DNA of 64,000 bases from Cyclaneusma minus (GCA_037179335.1 JAKZHN010000002.1:1736001-1800000), one strand, 5' to 3'; numbered from the stretch's first letter, positions 13,501-24,343 are shown. Notes: generated from the sequence alone by a model not told the origin. A program made the numbers and translations.

Positions 13501-13578
13501 GCATATCCCGCACAACCGGCACAACACACTACTGCGGCCTCCTAGGACCTGCGAGGTTTTTGCGGAGGAATCAACAAG
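10560..13578. other. intergenic region, 3' and 5' flanks
   Basis: It contains the 3' flank of the LIM gene and the promoter and leader of the DUF3405 gene; a pyrimidine-rich stretch near 13197-13233 is typical of fungal leaders. Frames at 10575-11066, 11219-11689 and 12135-12575 lack protein character. A small tandem repeat at 12751-12813 is listed separately. Confidence 0.45.
12751..12813. repeat. 27-base tandem repeat, 2.3 copies
   Basis: The unit starting GGTGCGCGCTATGTG occurs identically at 12751 and 12778, and its first nine bases occur again at 12805. Exact identity suggests a recent slippage duplication. It lies outside any recognised gene. Confidence 0.9.
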
Positions 13579-15916
13579 ATGGCAGTGGTATTACCGAGAT
13601 CGCGGATGAGCATTGTGCTGGCATTGACGGTGGTCTTGCTGTTTTTGGTGTGCTCGAGTTCGCTGGAGTCAAGAACGAAGCTGGTTCAGTACGCACAGAA
13701 GCCGACCGAATATTTCGGAGTATCTACCAGGCCACAGGAGAAGATCAACACCGACGATGCTGAAATAGTTGCTGGAAAAGTTGCTGGAAACGAGACTGCC
13801 CTTGTTCAAGAGGAGAATGGAGCGAGCCAGACAGAGGTGCCTATGGTCGAGGAGATCTCTGAACCTGAACTTCAATATGCCCCTGCCAATCTGACAGTGA
13901 AACTGAAGACGCAGTTCAAGGAGGAACATAGGTTTATTGAAGAGTGAGTGTCCGCTGTGGATTGAGATCTGCTGAGGTCCAGCTAACACATGGATAGGAA
14001 CGGCAAGGTTGGCGCAATCTTCGGAAGTAGCCTCAATCATCTGTCGATACCCAGAGTCAAGTCTCCCGATTCCGCCTTCTTGAAACCCTCCGAAAAGTCT
14101 ACTCCTTCCTACAGTAGCCTCGAACCTATGATCTACGACCCCTATCCCGACTACAACAGCAAAAAGTGGAAGCAAGAACACAAGGGTTCATTTGTGGAAT
14201 GCGCCAACCCCTGGAACTCAACACTCGGAGAGGACGGCGATGTGATGACATTTGTGGGCCATCCTAAGAATTATCCTAACCCGGCTTTTGGATCTTACGA
14301 CGTTTTGGGCTTGGACAAGAGTTTGTGTTTTGAGAGAGAGACGAGACTGGGACTTTATGGACTTGAGAATGATGAAATGAGCGGCGCAACTTTTCAGGCC
14401 AAGTCGCAACCGATTGATTGGGACAATGTCGATTGGGGGATGCTGCAGGACCAGTGTGTTGACAGAAACAAGGATCGCTTCGATGCCAGCAAGCCTCATA
14501 CCATATCTTCGGCGGCCGGCATGGACCTTGCCTTTTTGGATGAGGAGAGGGATGATCTCGCTAAGCGATTGAGTTTGAGCAGCTCTACTGAGCCGACAAC
14601 TCAGAAGAGGACAGCCATTCTTCTGCGCTCACACTCAAGGTACAAGTACACCGAGAACGACAAGCAGAACATCCGTGCCCTGGTCAACGAGCTTTCTCTG
14701 CGCACTGGAGGCGAGTATCAAGTATTCCTTCTTGTTCAGAGCAAGAATGATAGCATCAACATCTGGGAGAGTGACGAGATCTACAACATGGCACTGGAAT
14801 CCATGGTCCCCAAGGAATTCTGGAACATGACAATCCTCTGGGACGACGCTCTAGTCGACGAAATATACTACGAAATTCCCGAGAAAGCCCGGAATGTCCA
14901 CGTATCCCAATGGCTGTGCGTCCAAAAATTCGCCCAAGACTACCCCCAATTCGACTATTACTGGAACTGGGAAGTCGACTTCCGCTACACAGGCCACTAC
15001 TACGACCTCCTGGAGAAGCTCTCTCAGTTCAGCAAGAAACAACCTCGAAAGGGTCTCTGGGAGCGCAACGAACGCTACTACATGCCCGCCCTCCACGGCG
15101 ACTACGACACCACCTTTCGCAACGACGTCGAAGTGCGCTCCGGCAACGCCACCATCTGGCACCCCCCTTACGTTCCCAACGTCAACCCCATCGGCCCCAA
15201 ACCACCAGTTGAAACTCCTGAAGAAGACAACTACGAATGGGGCGTCGGCGAGGACGCTGACTACATCACCCTCGGCCCCATCTTCAACCCCAACGGCACA
15301 AACTGGATCGGACGCAAAGACGTCTGGGGCTACGCGGGCTTCGGACCCACACCCGAGCGCACCACCATCGTAACGCATTCCCGTGTCTCCAAAACCCTTC
15401 TGAACATCATGCATGCCGAAAACCTCAAAGGCAATCACGTGTCTAGTGAAATGACACCGCAGACTGTCGCGCTGCTGCACGGATTGAAAGCGGTGTATGC
15501 ACCGCATCCGATATTCTTTGACAGGGAATGGAGAGCGGAGAGACTGGAGAAGTATTTTAATCCCGGGCCGAAGGGGGAGAGTGGGAGTAGCCGGGATAGT
15601 CCGTTTGGGTGGGGGTTGGAGGGGAGGTTCTTGGGGAGTACGTGGTATTTTAGGGCGGATCCGCCGATGAGGTTGTATAATAATTGGTTGGGGTGGGAGG
15701 ATTCGGGGGGGGGGGGGAGTGAGGTATGTTTTTGATGTTTCTTTGCTTCCAGCTGATACGGGGTTCTTCAAAGGGGTGTGCTAACTTGTGTGTGTGCAGT
15801 GGGAGAAAGAACATGGCAGGTCGTGTTTGCCGCCTATGCTGCTGCATCCGATCAAGGATGTCAAGAAACCACCACCGGGCTACTCGTCGAAGTCTAGTCT
15901 GCCGTATTCGGACTGA
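13579..15916 (+). CDS. DUF3405 family type II membrane protein
   Basis: Function is not established for the family. The layout (short N-terminal anchor, large lumenal domain rich in Trp/Tyr/Asp) is like a Golgi glycosyltransferase, which is inference. Exons are 13579-13943, 13998-15723 and 15800-15916. Introns of 54 and 76 bases (GTGAGT...ATAG; GTATGT...GCAG) close the frame at 735 residues. A hydrophobic segment at about residues 10-27 is the probable signal anchor. Conserved-looking blocks include ILLRSHSRYKYTEND, an acidic WNWEVDFRYTGHYYD stretch that could hold a DxD-like site, and an Asn/Pro-rich stretch around WIGRKDVWGYAGFG. A run of 13 G sits at the end of exon 2 and encodes four glycines. 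The methionine at 13606 (MSIVLAL) is an alternative start. Confidence 0.88.
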
Positions 15917-17860
15917 TTCTTCAGATCAATGGGGACTGATGAACGAATTTCGTGGGGCGAAGAATTAGCACTACCCACACCGCCCCTTTTCACATACATA
16001 CGACATCGACATCACACCATTCTCAACCTACATTCGTAACACCACTTTACTACACCACTTCATAACCCAAAACTTTGCGCACGACATAAAATAAAGAAAT
16101 GGAGACATGCATTATACAGTTTACAGAAAAGCGACGGCGTTCTTTTTGTGGAGTTCAGGGGCTCATGTTTTCTTGCTCTCTTGGCATTCAAATTATCCAC
16201 TCCGCCGAGAGCAGCAACTTGTTTGCTACTTTCAGGTGGTTTTTCTTTCTTCTTCAAAAATATATTTGCTAGGGGCTTTGGGACATGATGGCACAGTAGA
16301 TACTAGAACGCGTGCGGACTTTTTTTGGATTGGAGAGGCGCATTGGTGGGTATTTTTTTTGGATAATTGGGGCGTGAGGGCTCGGGGGGTTCGTGGTGGG
16401 CGAGACGCATTTGGGGGTTTGAAGACTTTCTTGGTGGTGCGTGGAGAGTTGGCGGCTGGGGTAGAGAGAATTGGGGGTCGGGAATGTTACGTTACCCATG
16501 ATGACCTAGGGGCAAGCATCATCTTTGCTGAGAAGACTGTGGTGTGACCGGTGAGTGGAGGTAGATCGAATGGTATATAATTTTTAGAGTTTGACTGAAG
16601 AGCTGAAGACGCAAGTTCGTGGGCTGGCGTGGATGCTCGGAACGTGGCATGTGTGGGAGAATGAATCTAAATCGTTTGAATAGCCCGAGTTTGTTTGAAG
16701 TTTTGCAAATGAGGACTTCGTGCAAGGTTGACTGTGGGCTTTTGGGGATGGATAGGAGACCGACCTGTCGCACTAGGCCTTACAATCCCTGTTACGAGAG
16801 ATTTCACCTGCTGGTGGAGGTGAGGAGAGATGGCTTGGATGGTATGTAGGTACATATGAGAGTGGCGGCGACACAGGGTTACCCGTCGACTTAGATGTGT
16901 ATACTCTATCACGTGGACGGTGGCGAGTCTAGCAGAACGAATCCAAATCGGTTTGAGTATCTCAAATTCGGATTCTCGGGTTTCGAGTTCTTCGGTTGCT
17001 TTGAAGTCTTTCTTGTAGAACGAAATTGAACGGGGTAGTTTTATTGCTCCTCGGGACAAGGGGGGTAGGGGAATTAGTTTTCCGGATCCCTGATGGTATT
17101 TTGAAATTCGAATTTCGATTGCTAGGGGCAGGTTTTGGAGACAAGTACCTAAGAGCATACCTAGCAGTTGGGACCTGGAAAATGGCTGATTGTTGCGTAG
17201 GTAATGGGGTGAAGCGGGAAGCCAGAGTGAGATTTTCATTTTCGGGGGTTGGTAGAGAGGCGCTGATTAGGAGGTTTGTCGTTTTGTTCGATCTTAGGGG
17301 GTTATGGCTATATGGGTTGAGGTTTCTCAAGCCTTATTTTGGAATTTGGATAATAGGGGCAGGTTTTAGATTTGAGTTAGAGCATAGCTATTGGGATCCG
17401 AAAAATACGGTAAATTATCGTTTTGTGCGTGGTTAAAAACCTAAGGTGAAGCCAAAAGGGAGATTTTCCTCGGCCGATGAAAAGGCTTGTCGAGGTTTTA
17501 ACGTTTACATGCCATTGAGTGTTAGCTCATGGTTTTAGGTAGTTTAACCGTGAAATTATATTCCGGGCCGGTGCGCGACCCCCCCACCCCTCCCCCCACC
17601 CTCCCACGATCGCTATAGTGTAGGGTTCACTATATTGATAGTAACGTACGTACTTAAGGGTAGATAATAGAGTAGATTGATCCATACAAGAGAGGAAGAA
17701 GCTATAGCCGTAGAATAGGAGATATAGCGGTCTGGCTAGCGCAGTAGCCTCAGGCAGCCTGTGGTGGTAGCTCAGGGGGTAGGGGCGCTGGCCAGGCGCA
17801 CGGACCACTATGACCACTGGATACGACAATTCATGAAGGACCGGAGATGTGGAATTACTA
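15917..17860. other. intergenic, no gene seen
   Basis: 3' flank of the DUF3405 gene followed by AT-rich, low-information DNA. Frames at 16107-16547 and 16667-17239 look non-coding. A C-rich run lies at about 17579-17606. A box-A-like string near 17764 is discussed under rejected items. Confidence 0.45.
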
Positions 17861-18211
17861 GGGGCTTTCACGATAGCGGATAAGTGCCTGGATTTACGGA
17901 TATTGGACATTCTAGACCGACATTTGGACCCACAAAAATGTTTGAAATTACCGAAATATGCAGATTTTTGGGATATCCAAAATTTCGGTTATTTTATTGG
18001 ATTTTGGCATAGATTTTGGATATTTTGCATAGATTTTGAATATCTCGCCAATTTACTTTCTATTCCCGCGCTATTTCCATACCCCATTTCTAATTCCACC
18101 TTTAAATCACTTCCAAATTCTGGGGCTTTCACAATTGGCTAAGGATTTTAGCCTTAGGCCGAAAAATAAATAAAGATTATCTACGGATTTATTCTTTATC
18201 GTGAAAGCCCC
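17861..18211. mobile_element. MITE-like inverted-repeat element (351 bases)
   Basis: The 15-base end GGGGCTTTCACGATA at 17861-17875 is perfectly inverted at 18197-18211. Similarity continues inward about 12 bases with mostly G/A differences. The interior is AT-rich with short direct repeats (two copies of a CATAGATTTTG-containing string). A third, partial copy of the end (GGGGCTTTCAC) lies at 18122-18132 in the same orientation as the left end, so a nested 90-base element (18122-18211) with a central hairpin is also possible. No coding capacity and no clear target-site duplication. Confidence 0.6.
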
Positions 18212-18297
18212 GGCTGAGTACGAATACTCTGAAATCCTCTTTTTCATAAGAGTCCATCACATATAAGCATATAATAAGACGTTTTTCCTTCCCAAAT

Positions 18298-18498
18298 GAT
18301 GCAGCAAACCACCGGTTCCAAAACTCCGACCTTCGCTCCGTGACACTATGAAACAATTTCTCCTTCCCGAGTGATGCAGCCAACCACCATTCCAAACTCC
18401 TGACCTTCGTTCCAAAATACCGAGAGGCAATTTCTCCTTTTACAACGATGCAGCAAGCAACCAGTTCCAAACCTCCGATCTTCGCCCCGCGACACCAG
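18298..18498 (-). repeat. 75-base tandem repeat, 2.7 diverged copies
   Basis: Units begin with GATGCAGC at 18298, 18373 and 18447 and share TTCCAAA, GACCTTCG and AATTTCTCCTT segments. On the minus strand a 93-codon frame (18189-18470) crosses them and repeats a WF/L-AAS-GKEK-type peptide, which follows automatically from the DNA repeat. Whether any of it is translated is unknown. It lies immediately 3' of the BTB-like gene. Confidence 0.75.
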
Positions 18499-18526
18499 CA
18501 GAATGACTACCCCGCGCCATAGCATC

Positions 18527-19651
18527 TCAGTCTAATGAGATTACTAGTATGAAGTCGAACGTCTGACCCAGTTCATCATCTGTCCACTCCACCTTGAGTT
18601 TTCCCAGGGTCAGGAAATCGGCTTTCGGCTCAGGCTTGACCTTCTTCAGAATTGACGCCAATTCCGGGAAGTCGCTGGATTCATCTGAGCTAGCAAACCT
18701 TTTGGTGGCAACCCAATAAAGATTTACTGCCCATCGGACGAGAAGTTTGGAAAAGGGGCAAACTCCGTCCTCTGGTGGATCATGCCGATGTGTTCCAACA
18801 GACTTGTGGAAAGCAGCGAGCTTGCCGTAGGTCAAGGCTTGGGGGCTCTTTTTGAGGAGAGCGCTGGCTTGTTTTGTCGCGTAGTCGCAGCCACCAGCAA
18901 TACTGTATTGGTGTGCGAGGGTGACGAAACAGCGCAGATCTCGAAGCTTATCTTCAGACGATGCTGTGTCGTCGAAGTTTGTGGTGCCAAATTCAAGGAA
19001 CTGGAGAATGCGACCAAACTCGGTGTCTGTCAGGTCTGGGTGAGACAGTTCGAGGGGACCGGAGTATCTGCTCTTCTTGGACCAGATTTCGACAGGAAAG
19101 AGCAGCTGCTTGTCTGCACACGATATGTATACCATTCTCCCAGTCGAGTAATAATTTTTGTCACTGTACTCAAATTAGCTATTTGTCGTGAGTGACTTGG
19201 CGAGTCAACATTGATGAGGGCCGGAAGAAACTCACCGGAGGTATTGTTGCACCTCGGTTTCCTTGCCACTGGGCTTTGACCGCTTTTTACTCTGGCTTCT
19301 TTCCTGTGAAGACTGACGCTTCGGAGGCTGAGGTGGAGACGGTCGGGTCGAAGTCTGCTGGGCTGGGCTTGTCTGAGCAGGAGTCGGTCGAGTAGGAGCC
19401 TGCTGGGTAACCTTTGGGACGGGGCTTGGTAGCGAAGGAACTTGCTGAGCGGACGTTTGTTGAATTGGAGCCTGCTTGACGGGGGCTGGCTGAGCAGGAG
19501 TCTTTTGTACAGAAGACTTCCGAGCGGCAGCGGATTGCCGAGTATTCATCCTAGCGACGTTGGGCGAAGAATGAGAGGACGTGGAATGACCCCGTCGAGG
19601 AGAATGTTGCTGAGGACCGACCTGCGGAGCAGCCATAGCGTCTCGAGCCAT
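18527..19651 (-). CDS. BTB/POZ-like domain protein with P/Q/T-rich N-terminus
   Basis: Exons are 19651-19236 and 19163-18527. The 72-base intron (GTGAGT...ACAG, GCTAAT branch) closes the frame at 350 residues. Residues 1-130 are disordered, built of degenerate PAQ/PTQQ-type repeats, then a basic KKRSKPSGKE segment. The remainder begins RMVYISCADKQLLFPVEIWSKKSRYF-like and continues LSHPDLTDTEFGRILQFLEFG. This matches the strand-helix pattern of fungal BTB/POZ domains (probable protein-protein interaction or Cul3 adaptor role); assignment is by pattern only. ATG 19636 is an alternative start. Confidence 0.65.
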
Positions 19652-19729
19652 GGTTTGAGATCGAGCATCGGTAGGCGGAGCATCAATTAGGATCGTCTCA
19701 CCGATACCTTGAGTGATGATGTCTGAAGA

Positions 19730-20263
19730 CTACTCTGTCTTTATTGCAACATCATGATTCTCGCGACGATTAGCTTCCTCAATTGCACGCGGGGCTCTGT
19801 CAAGTATAATCTCGAGATCCTTGATCGCGAAATCATCGCGCCACCACTCAGTATGCTCATGCTCAACCAGTAACGCTATCATCAAGTCTTTAGCGAATTC
19901 GATGGCCTGGATGCTATCAATAAGCCTCTCCAAGTCCTCACGGGCGTCTTCGGAGAGAGTGGATTGGGATCTCGCCTTCCGACACCTAGTCATCAAATCG
20001 GTTTTTAATTGTGGAACACCCCGCTCGTGGAAGTTTGTAGGGGATTTGGCGGCTCCCTTGGTAGGCCTGGAAAATGGCAGCTTAGATAGGCCTTGGGAAT
20101 GCCTAAAGAACACGGCGATCAATTCATCTGTCGAATACAATCTCTGTGACAACTTAATATTGGCACCCATGCACAGACCGTGCAAGTTTGACTGGGAAAG
20201 TTGGTGAAAGTGGGTAAGTTTGAAGGCAGTATCTGAGGATTCCCCGACTCCATTGGCGTCCAT
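19730..20263 (-). CDS. small hypothetical protein
   Basis: The frame is open from 20476, but the methionine at 20263 (MDANGVGES) starts the part with protein-like composition; this gives 177 residues. The C-terminal half is helical and charged (EDAREDLERLIDSIQAIEFAKDLMIALLVEHEHTEWW split over two helices, then DLEIILDRAPRAIEEANRRE). No domain recognised. It lies 79 bases upstream of, and on the same strand as, the BTB-like gene. Confidence 0.5.
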   Translation of the reverse strand: MDANGVGESSDTAFKLTHFHQLSQSNLHGLCMGANIKLSQRLYSTDELIAVFFRHSQGLSKLPFSRPTKGAAKSPTNFHERGVPQLKTDLMTRCRKARSQSTLSEDAREDLERLIDSIQAIEFAKDLMIALLVEHEHTEWWRDDFAIKDLEIILDRAPRAIEEANRRENHDVAIKTE

Positions 20264-20989
20264 GATGCGCGTAGTTTTGCCTTGAGGACTAGGAATAGAG
20301 GATTCGGAAAATCGAGGGACGAATAGGTGTGAGGCTGTTCTCGTATAGAGAGGAGTGGTGGTAAAGCAGCTCTTGTCGAGAAAAGGGTCGCTGGAGGAGT
20401 GAAGCCGTTGTCGCAGGGAGAGAAAAAAGACCAGAACTCGGTAGGAAATTCGGGCTCGTAGTGTCGTTTCCAGCACGTCTAGGCTGAATTCTGATCTGCG
20501 GGTAGGTTGTCCTGAAACTAAGTAGGAGGTTAGAATTGTGTTTTATTCGATTCGCCTCTAGGCTCTCGAAATCGGTCGAGTGCCTTGCGGTTCGTGATCA
20601 CTTGATCGTCGAATAGATGGATTGGCACTCGGTCTATCACCTTTCTGTCACGGCACAGAATAGGGGGTAGGGGTCGAAGTATAACGTTTGTTGTTGCGTG
20701 AAGAGGTAAGCTCTCCACGTCTGCTAGCTAGATATAGCCCAATAACTTAGCGAGAAGCACTGCCAGATTAGCTGCGCACATGACCTAGCCACGGGGTGTC
20801 ACGTGCCGTCGTGGCGGTGCCGTGACACTTTCGCACAAGAGCATTCATGCGGCCAGATGTGTTTGGGGGCATCAGACACTAAGGTATGGAATGACTGGGA
20901 GACTTACCAAACGAACACAGCGTACAGCGAACTCAGATCAAGGAAGAAATGGAGTCTAGGAATTCAAAAGTAGGATGAACGGCAGTCTT

Positions 20990-21275
20990 GACTCGAGAGG
21001 AAAAGAACATCGAGGATGTGCAAAAAGGAAGGGCTTGCGTGCGCGACTGGATATATATAGATTTTCCGCGAGCAACACTGCGGCCGATATCTCTGCCAGC
21101 CCTTCTTCTCATCTTCTTCTCCTCTCTACCAGCAGCTTCTCCGCAGTTCATCCATCTCTGCAGCTCCACAGCTTCTATCTGAGCTTCATTCACGCTTGCC
21201 GCTTGGCTTCCGACATGGTTTGGGTGTCGACGCCTCGGACTTGAAGTCTTCAACTGAACACGACCACAGATCGGT
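20990..21275 (+). promoter_or_regulatory. possible orphan promoter and leader
   Basis: A GATATATATAG string at about 21049 is followed by a long CT-rich tract (about 21096-21200), then an ATG at 21215 that runs only nine codons, then a GTATGT donor-like site near 21270. This is the look of a fungal promoter and leader without a gene. The TA-flanked element starts 60 bases further on. A promoter cut off from its gene is one reading; chance is another. Confidence 0.2.
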
Positions 21276-21335
21276 ATGTATGCAGATTCAATGTCACATT
21301 GGCATGCAGATTCACGGGCCGATATCGAGGCTCTA

Positions 21336-21676
21336 CAGTGAGCCAGGATTTTAATTATTCCATGTCAGCCACGTGCAGGAGTGGAGTTGATTCGGTGGGA
21401 CTAGCTTGGCAACATTGCTTTTGCTTAATGGAAACCACGTAAAAAGCCTGTTTTTACAACTAAAAGTCCGCAATTTTGCAAGCATTGGGATTTCACCTTT
21501 TTGTTCCGTCTCCTTGAATTTCCCCCGTCTTTTTTGCTTGCGTGGTTATTGAGAAATTTCCTTCAGAATTACCAGGATGCCAATCTTACCTTAATATGGT
21601 AAGTAGCCCAAGGCCCACAGCACCACACTTACCCTTGTAATTGGCGACATGGAATAATTAAAATCCTGGCTCACTG
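21336..21676. mobile_element. Tc1/mariner-type MITE with TA flanks
   Basis: A 341-base non-coding element. The ends at 21336-21366 and 21646-21676 are perfect 31-base inverted repeats beginning CAGTGAGCCAGGATTT. Both ends abut TA (21334-21335 and 21677-21678), the target duplication expected of Tc1/mariner/pogo transposition. Perfect arms imply a recent insertion or strong constraint. No transposase frame is inside, so it must have been moved in trans. Confidence 0.88.
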
Positions 21677-22034
21677 TATTAGCTTTCGAAACAAAAAGCA
21701 AGATAGAGGCTGCCGCTGTGGACGAATACGGTCTTTCAGCCACGAAATGGCAGACTGCATAGTGGATCCGCCGATTGCGTTACTCCCTGATTGTTTGCTG
21801 TCTGCAGAGAAAGCAAGGCGATCGTCCTCAGCGTCCTGGAAGTTTGGATGACGGCCTGGGAGGCAGACAATGAGGTGACGAGTCAGACGACGGTCGACCG
21901 TCGATATCAACAACGGTGTTAGTTTGGCAGCCTATCGGAAGCGTGTTCCGCGCTGTTGCTTTGAGGGTCGGGATGCTGTTCTATTTACATCATGTATAGC
22001 ACATGATTGAAGATTTTTTATTCGTTCCGCAATG

Positions 22035-22318
22035 TACTCGCGACGTAAACTAGTGTGTAGTAGTGCGGGGCCCATTTTCCTAAATGAGCTACAGATTCGC
22101 TTAATCAGAGAATGTGCCTTATAAATTAATCCGAGTGGCCAATCCAAACGCTTTTAGAAAAAGCTTAAATGACATTAATAGCACGTTAATTATTTGCAAT
22201 AGCCTCAGGTATTTACTCGCACTGTTCAAGTCGTCCCTCATTGGCAAAAGCAAGTTGATTCTATCAATTCGATTGGCTCCCTAACCACGCTACTACACAC
22301 TAGTTTACGTCGCGAGTA
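22035..22318. mobile_element. MITE-like element with 29-base inverted ends
   Basis: TACTCGCGACGTAAAC-type sequence at 22035-22063 is perfectly inverted at 22290-22318 (29 of 29 bases) with 226 bases between. No coding capacity and no evident target duplication. The interior includes one of the diverged GAGTGGCCAATCC copies. Confidence 0.6.
22129..22200 (+). repeat. diverged repeat copy 1 (GAGTGGCCAATCC family)
   Basis: It starts near GAGTGGCCAATCCAAA and continues through an AT-rich stretch. A recognisably similar sequence of about 100 bases lies in inverted orientation at about 22960-23077. The two may be old copies or halves of one element. Confidence 0.45.
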
Positions 22319-22899
22319 TGCACCCTCCCGAAGAGCGACACGGATGATCCACCGGCAGGACAACCCGTGCCGATGAAGCTTCAGAGAAATCGGTAAACCT
22401 TCCCAACTCCGAAGCTCCAGTCCGATCTCATCTCTCAATCGGCCCTTGAGGGCCAAATATGTGTACGGCCCGGCCCGTCGCCCGCGGACAAGGATACGGT
22501 CGCTGGAGTAGGGCTGTCCACGATTAGCTATCCGTAATTCGTTTGCGCCGAAGTTCTTCGTTTGCACCAAAGTTCGTCGTTTGAGTGTTTTTTGGCAAGG
22601 CTGTCACCCCACGTGGAAATTAAGGTTATCTCGAGATTCCGTATGCAAACTGCTCACCGCTAAGCGCCGATGAGCGTAATCACTCAGCATTGCGTAATAT
22701 CATCAAGTCCCCATGGGGAGCGGGACCCGTGCATTTCCCAACCTGCCAAACCCAAATACAGGGCAGGCGTGCAGAGATGATACTTCGTCCCATTTCAAAT
22801 CGTTGCATGTACCCATATCGTCGAGTCCACTACCAGTCCAGTCCGTGCCAAAAGTCCATGGAATTTTGGCGGAGTGGAGACAAAGCAAATTCCAAATTC

Positions 22900-23167
22900 C
22901 TTGTGCTGCAAATTAGTGTCTGCTAGCGTGGTTTCTCTGGCCACTCAAGTGAGTACGGCCTTTGGATTTGGCCATTCAGCAATACGAATAATTACGAGAA
23001 AACGATTAATACAGTTGCAGATATTATTGATGTTATTTAATTAAGCTCCAAGAGTATTTGGATTGGCCACTCGGGCTAACCTATAGGGCAGAATACCAAA
23101 TAGAGTATATACACAGCTGTTCTGGGCATTTTCCACCACGCTAGCAAACACTAATTTGCAGCACAAG
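22900..23167. mobile_element. MITE-like element with 32-base inverted ends
   Basis: CTTGTGCTGCAAATTAG-type sequence at 22900-22931 is inverted at 23136-23167 with one mismatch in 32. The interior of 204 bases is AT-rich, lacks coding capacity and includes the second GAGTGGCCAATCC copy. Target duplications are not clear. Confidence 0.65.
22960..23077 (-). repeat. diverged repeat copy 2 (GAGTGGCCAATCC family)
   Basis: Inverted partner of the copy at 22129-22200. The match is exact over the GAGTGGCCAATCCAAA core and interrupted afterwards, with shared segments such as AATTATT and GCTTAA. Confidence 0.45.
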
Positions 23168-23700
23168 TACTCCAGCGTGTATGCACAGAGCCAGCCATTA
23201 TCCACACTTGGCACAAGCTATACCCCTTTGGGCTTGGATTCACTGCATTGACCTTATCTTATTCCAACGACTTGCAGCCGTTACCCTATCAGAGCGCATC
23301 TCATCATCTCATGTTTCGCCCCAGCTGCACGTTTCCTGCCAACGGAACGGCCAACGTTGCATCAGTTTCCAACGGCCAGGGCCCCATGGCCAAACGTATG
23401 TGTATGTTCTCCTCTGCGTGCTATTGACAATTTTTGGCATCGCGCGTGAGTCACGAGTGTGACCGCCGATCTATCCACAATTCCACATCGAGCTTCCCCT
23501 GCAGCCCTGAATAGTCCGGGCCAGGACGGAATATCAATCTTTGCTGCAGCCACGATCCGATACCCGGGTTAGGACGAGTACGACTGACGGCACGAGAACG
23601 CACACAGGCACAGCGGACTGCCGGAGGCGTGTTCCGCCCGTTGTCCGGGTCCCCAGGCTCGAGATGCTGCTGTTAGTTACATCACACCACACCCCAGATG

Positions 23701-23736
23701 GAGATGATAGATCTTGCAGAGAGATGATAGATCTTC
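23701..23736. repeat. 20-base direct repeat
   Basis: GAGATGATAGATCTT occurs at 23701 and again at 23721. A short slippage duplication with no gene context. Confidence 0.8.
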
Positions 23737-24343
23737 AGAAATATTTTTCTCCCCACTCGCCGGAAATAACAATTGTAGCATCCGAAGCACCCCACCGGCC
23801 ACCCTCAGAACTGGCTGCATTGGCACTCCTTACTTGCTGCCGGGATCCATCGTCAAAGAAGCAAATCCTACGATGTTGCGGGAGCAGATCACGTCACCAA
23901 CTCAAGTCGACCCTAACGTCTGGCGGCAGGCGGCGGCGAGAGTGGGCGCCCTAGCAGCACAGGAGAAGACTGAGGCAGCAAGAAGCTTCGCAAGCGGACC
24001 CACAAATCTCGAGTTCTCAGCAAGCTTCTGCGCATCGTACTCGTGTTTGCTGGCGGAGTGTATTGCCTAACCTGCACCTCGCTGTGTATGGTTTGGCAGA
24101 GCGATGTGCTAGAGAGATGTGCAGGGCAGGCATACACTTTGCCAGCAAAGCAGTCTCTTAAACTCCTGAGGGTGCTTCCCGCTGCCCACGACTGCAAGAA
24201 TTAGACTGACCTCAAGCCCAGGTATATAGTCTTAGTATACTGGACACCCAATTTTTCCCTTTATCTTCTCATGTCCACAAACACTGCATCTTTTCCTTTC
24301 TTCTATCAGCAACTCCAATTGCAATCTTCTCAATTCTCCTGCT

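Larger units (their letters stand above)
20264..24343. other. gene-free, element-rich intergenic region
   Basis: Four kilobases without a supported gene. It contains three inverted-repeat elements (listed separately), two diverged inverted copies of another repeat, a 20-base direct repeat and a promoter-like CT-rich leader near 21095-21215. Frames present are short and cross the repeats. Confidence 0.6.

Noticed and set aside
14851..15771. 306-codon minus-strand frame
   Set aside because: Antisense shadow of the DUF3405 coding exon.
17760..17820. Box-A-like TGGTAGCTCAGGGG suggesting a tRNA or tRNA-derived SINE
   Set aside because: No matching box B (GGTTCGANNC) at the right distance and no cloverleaf could be drawn.
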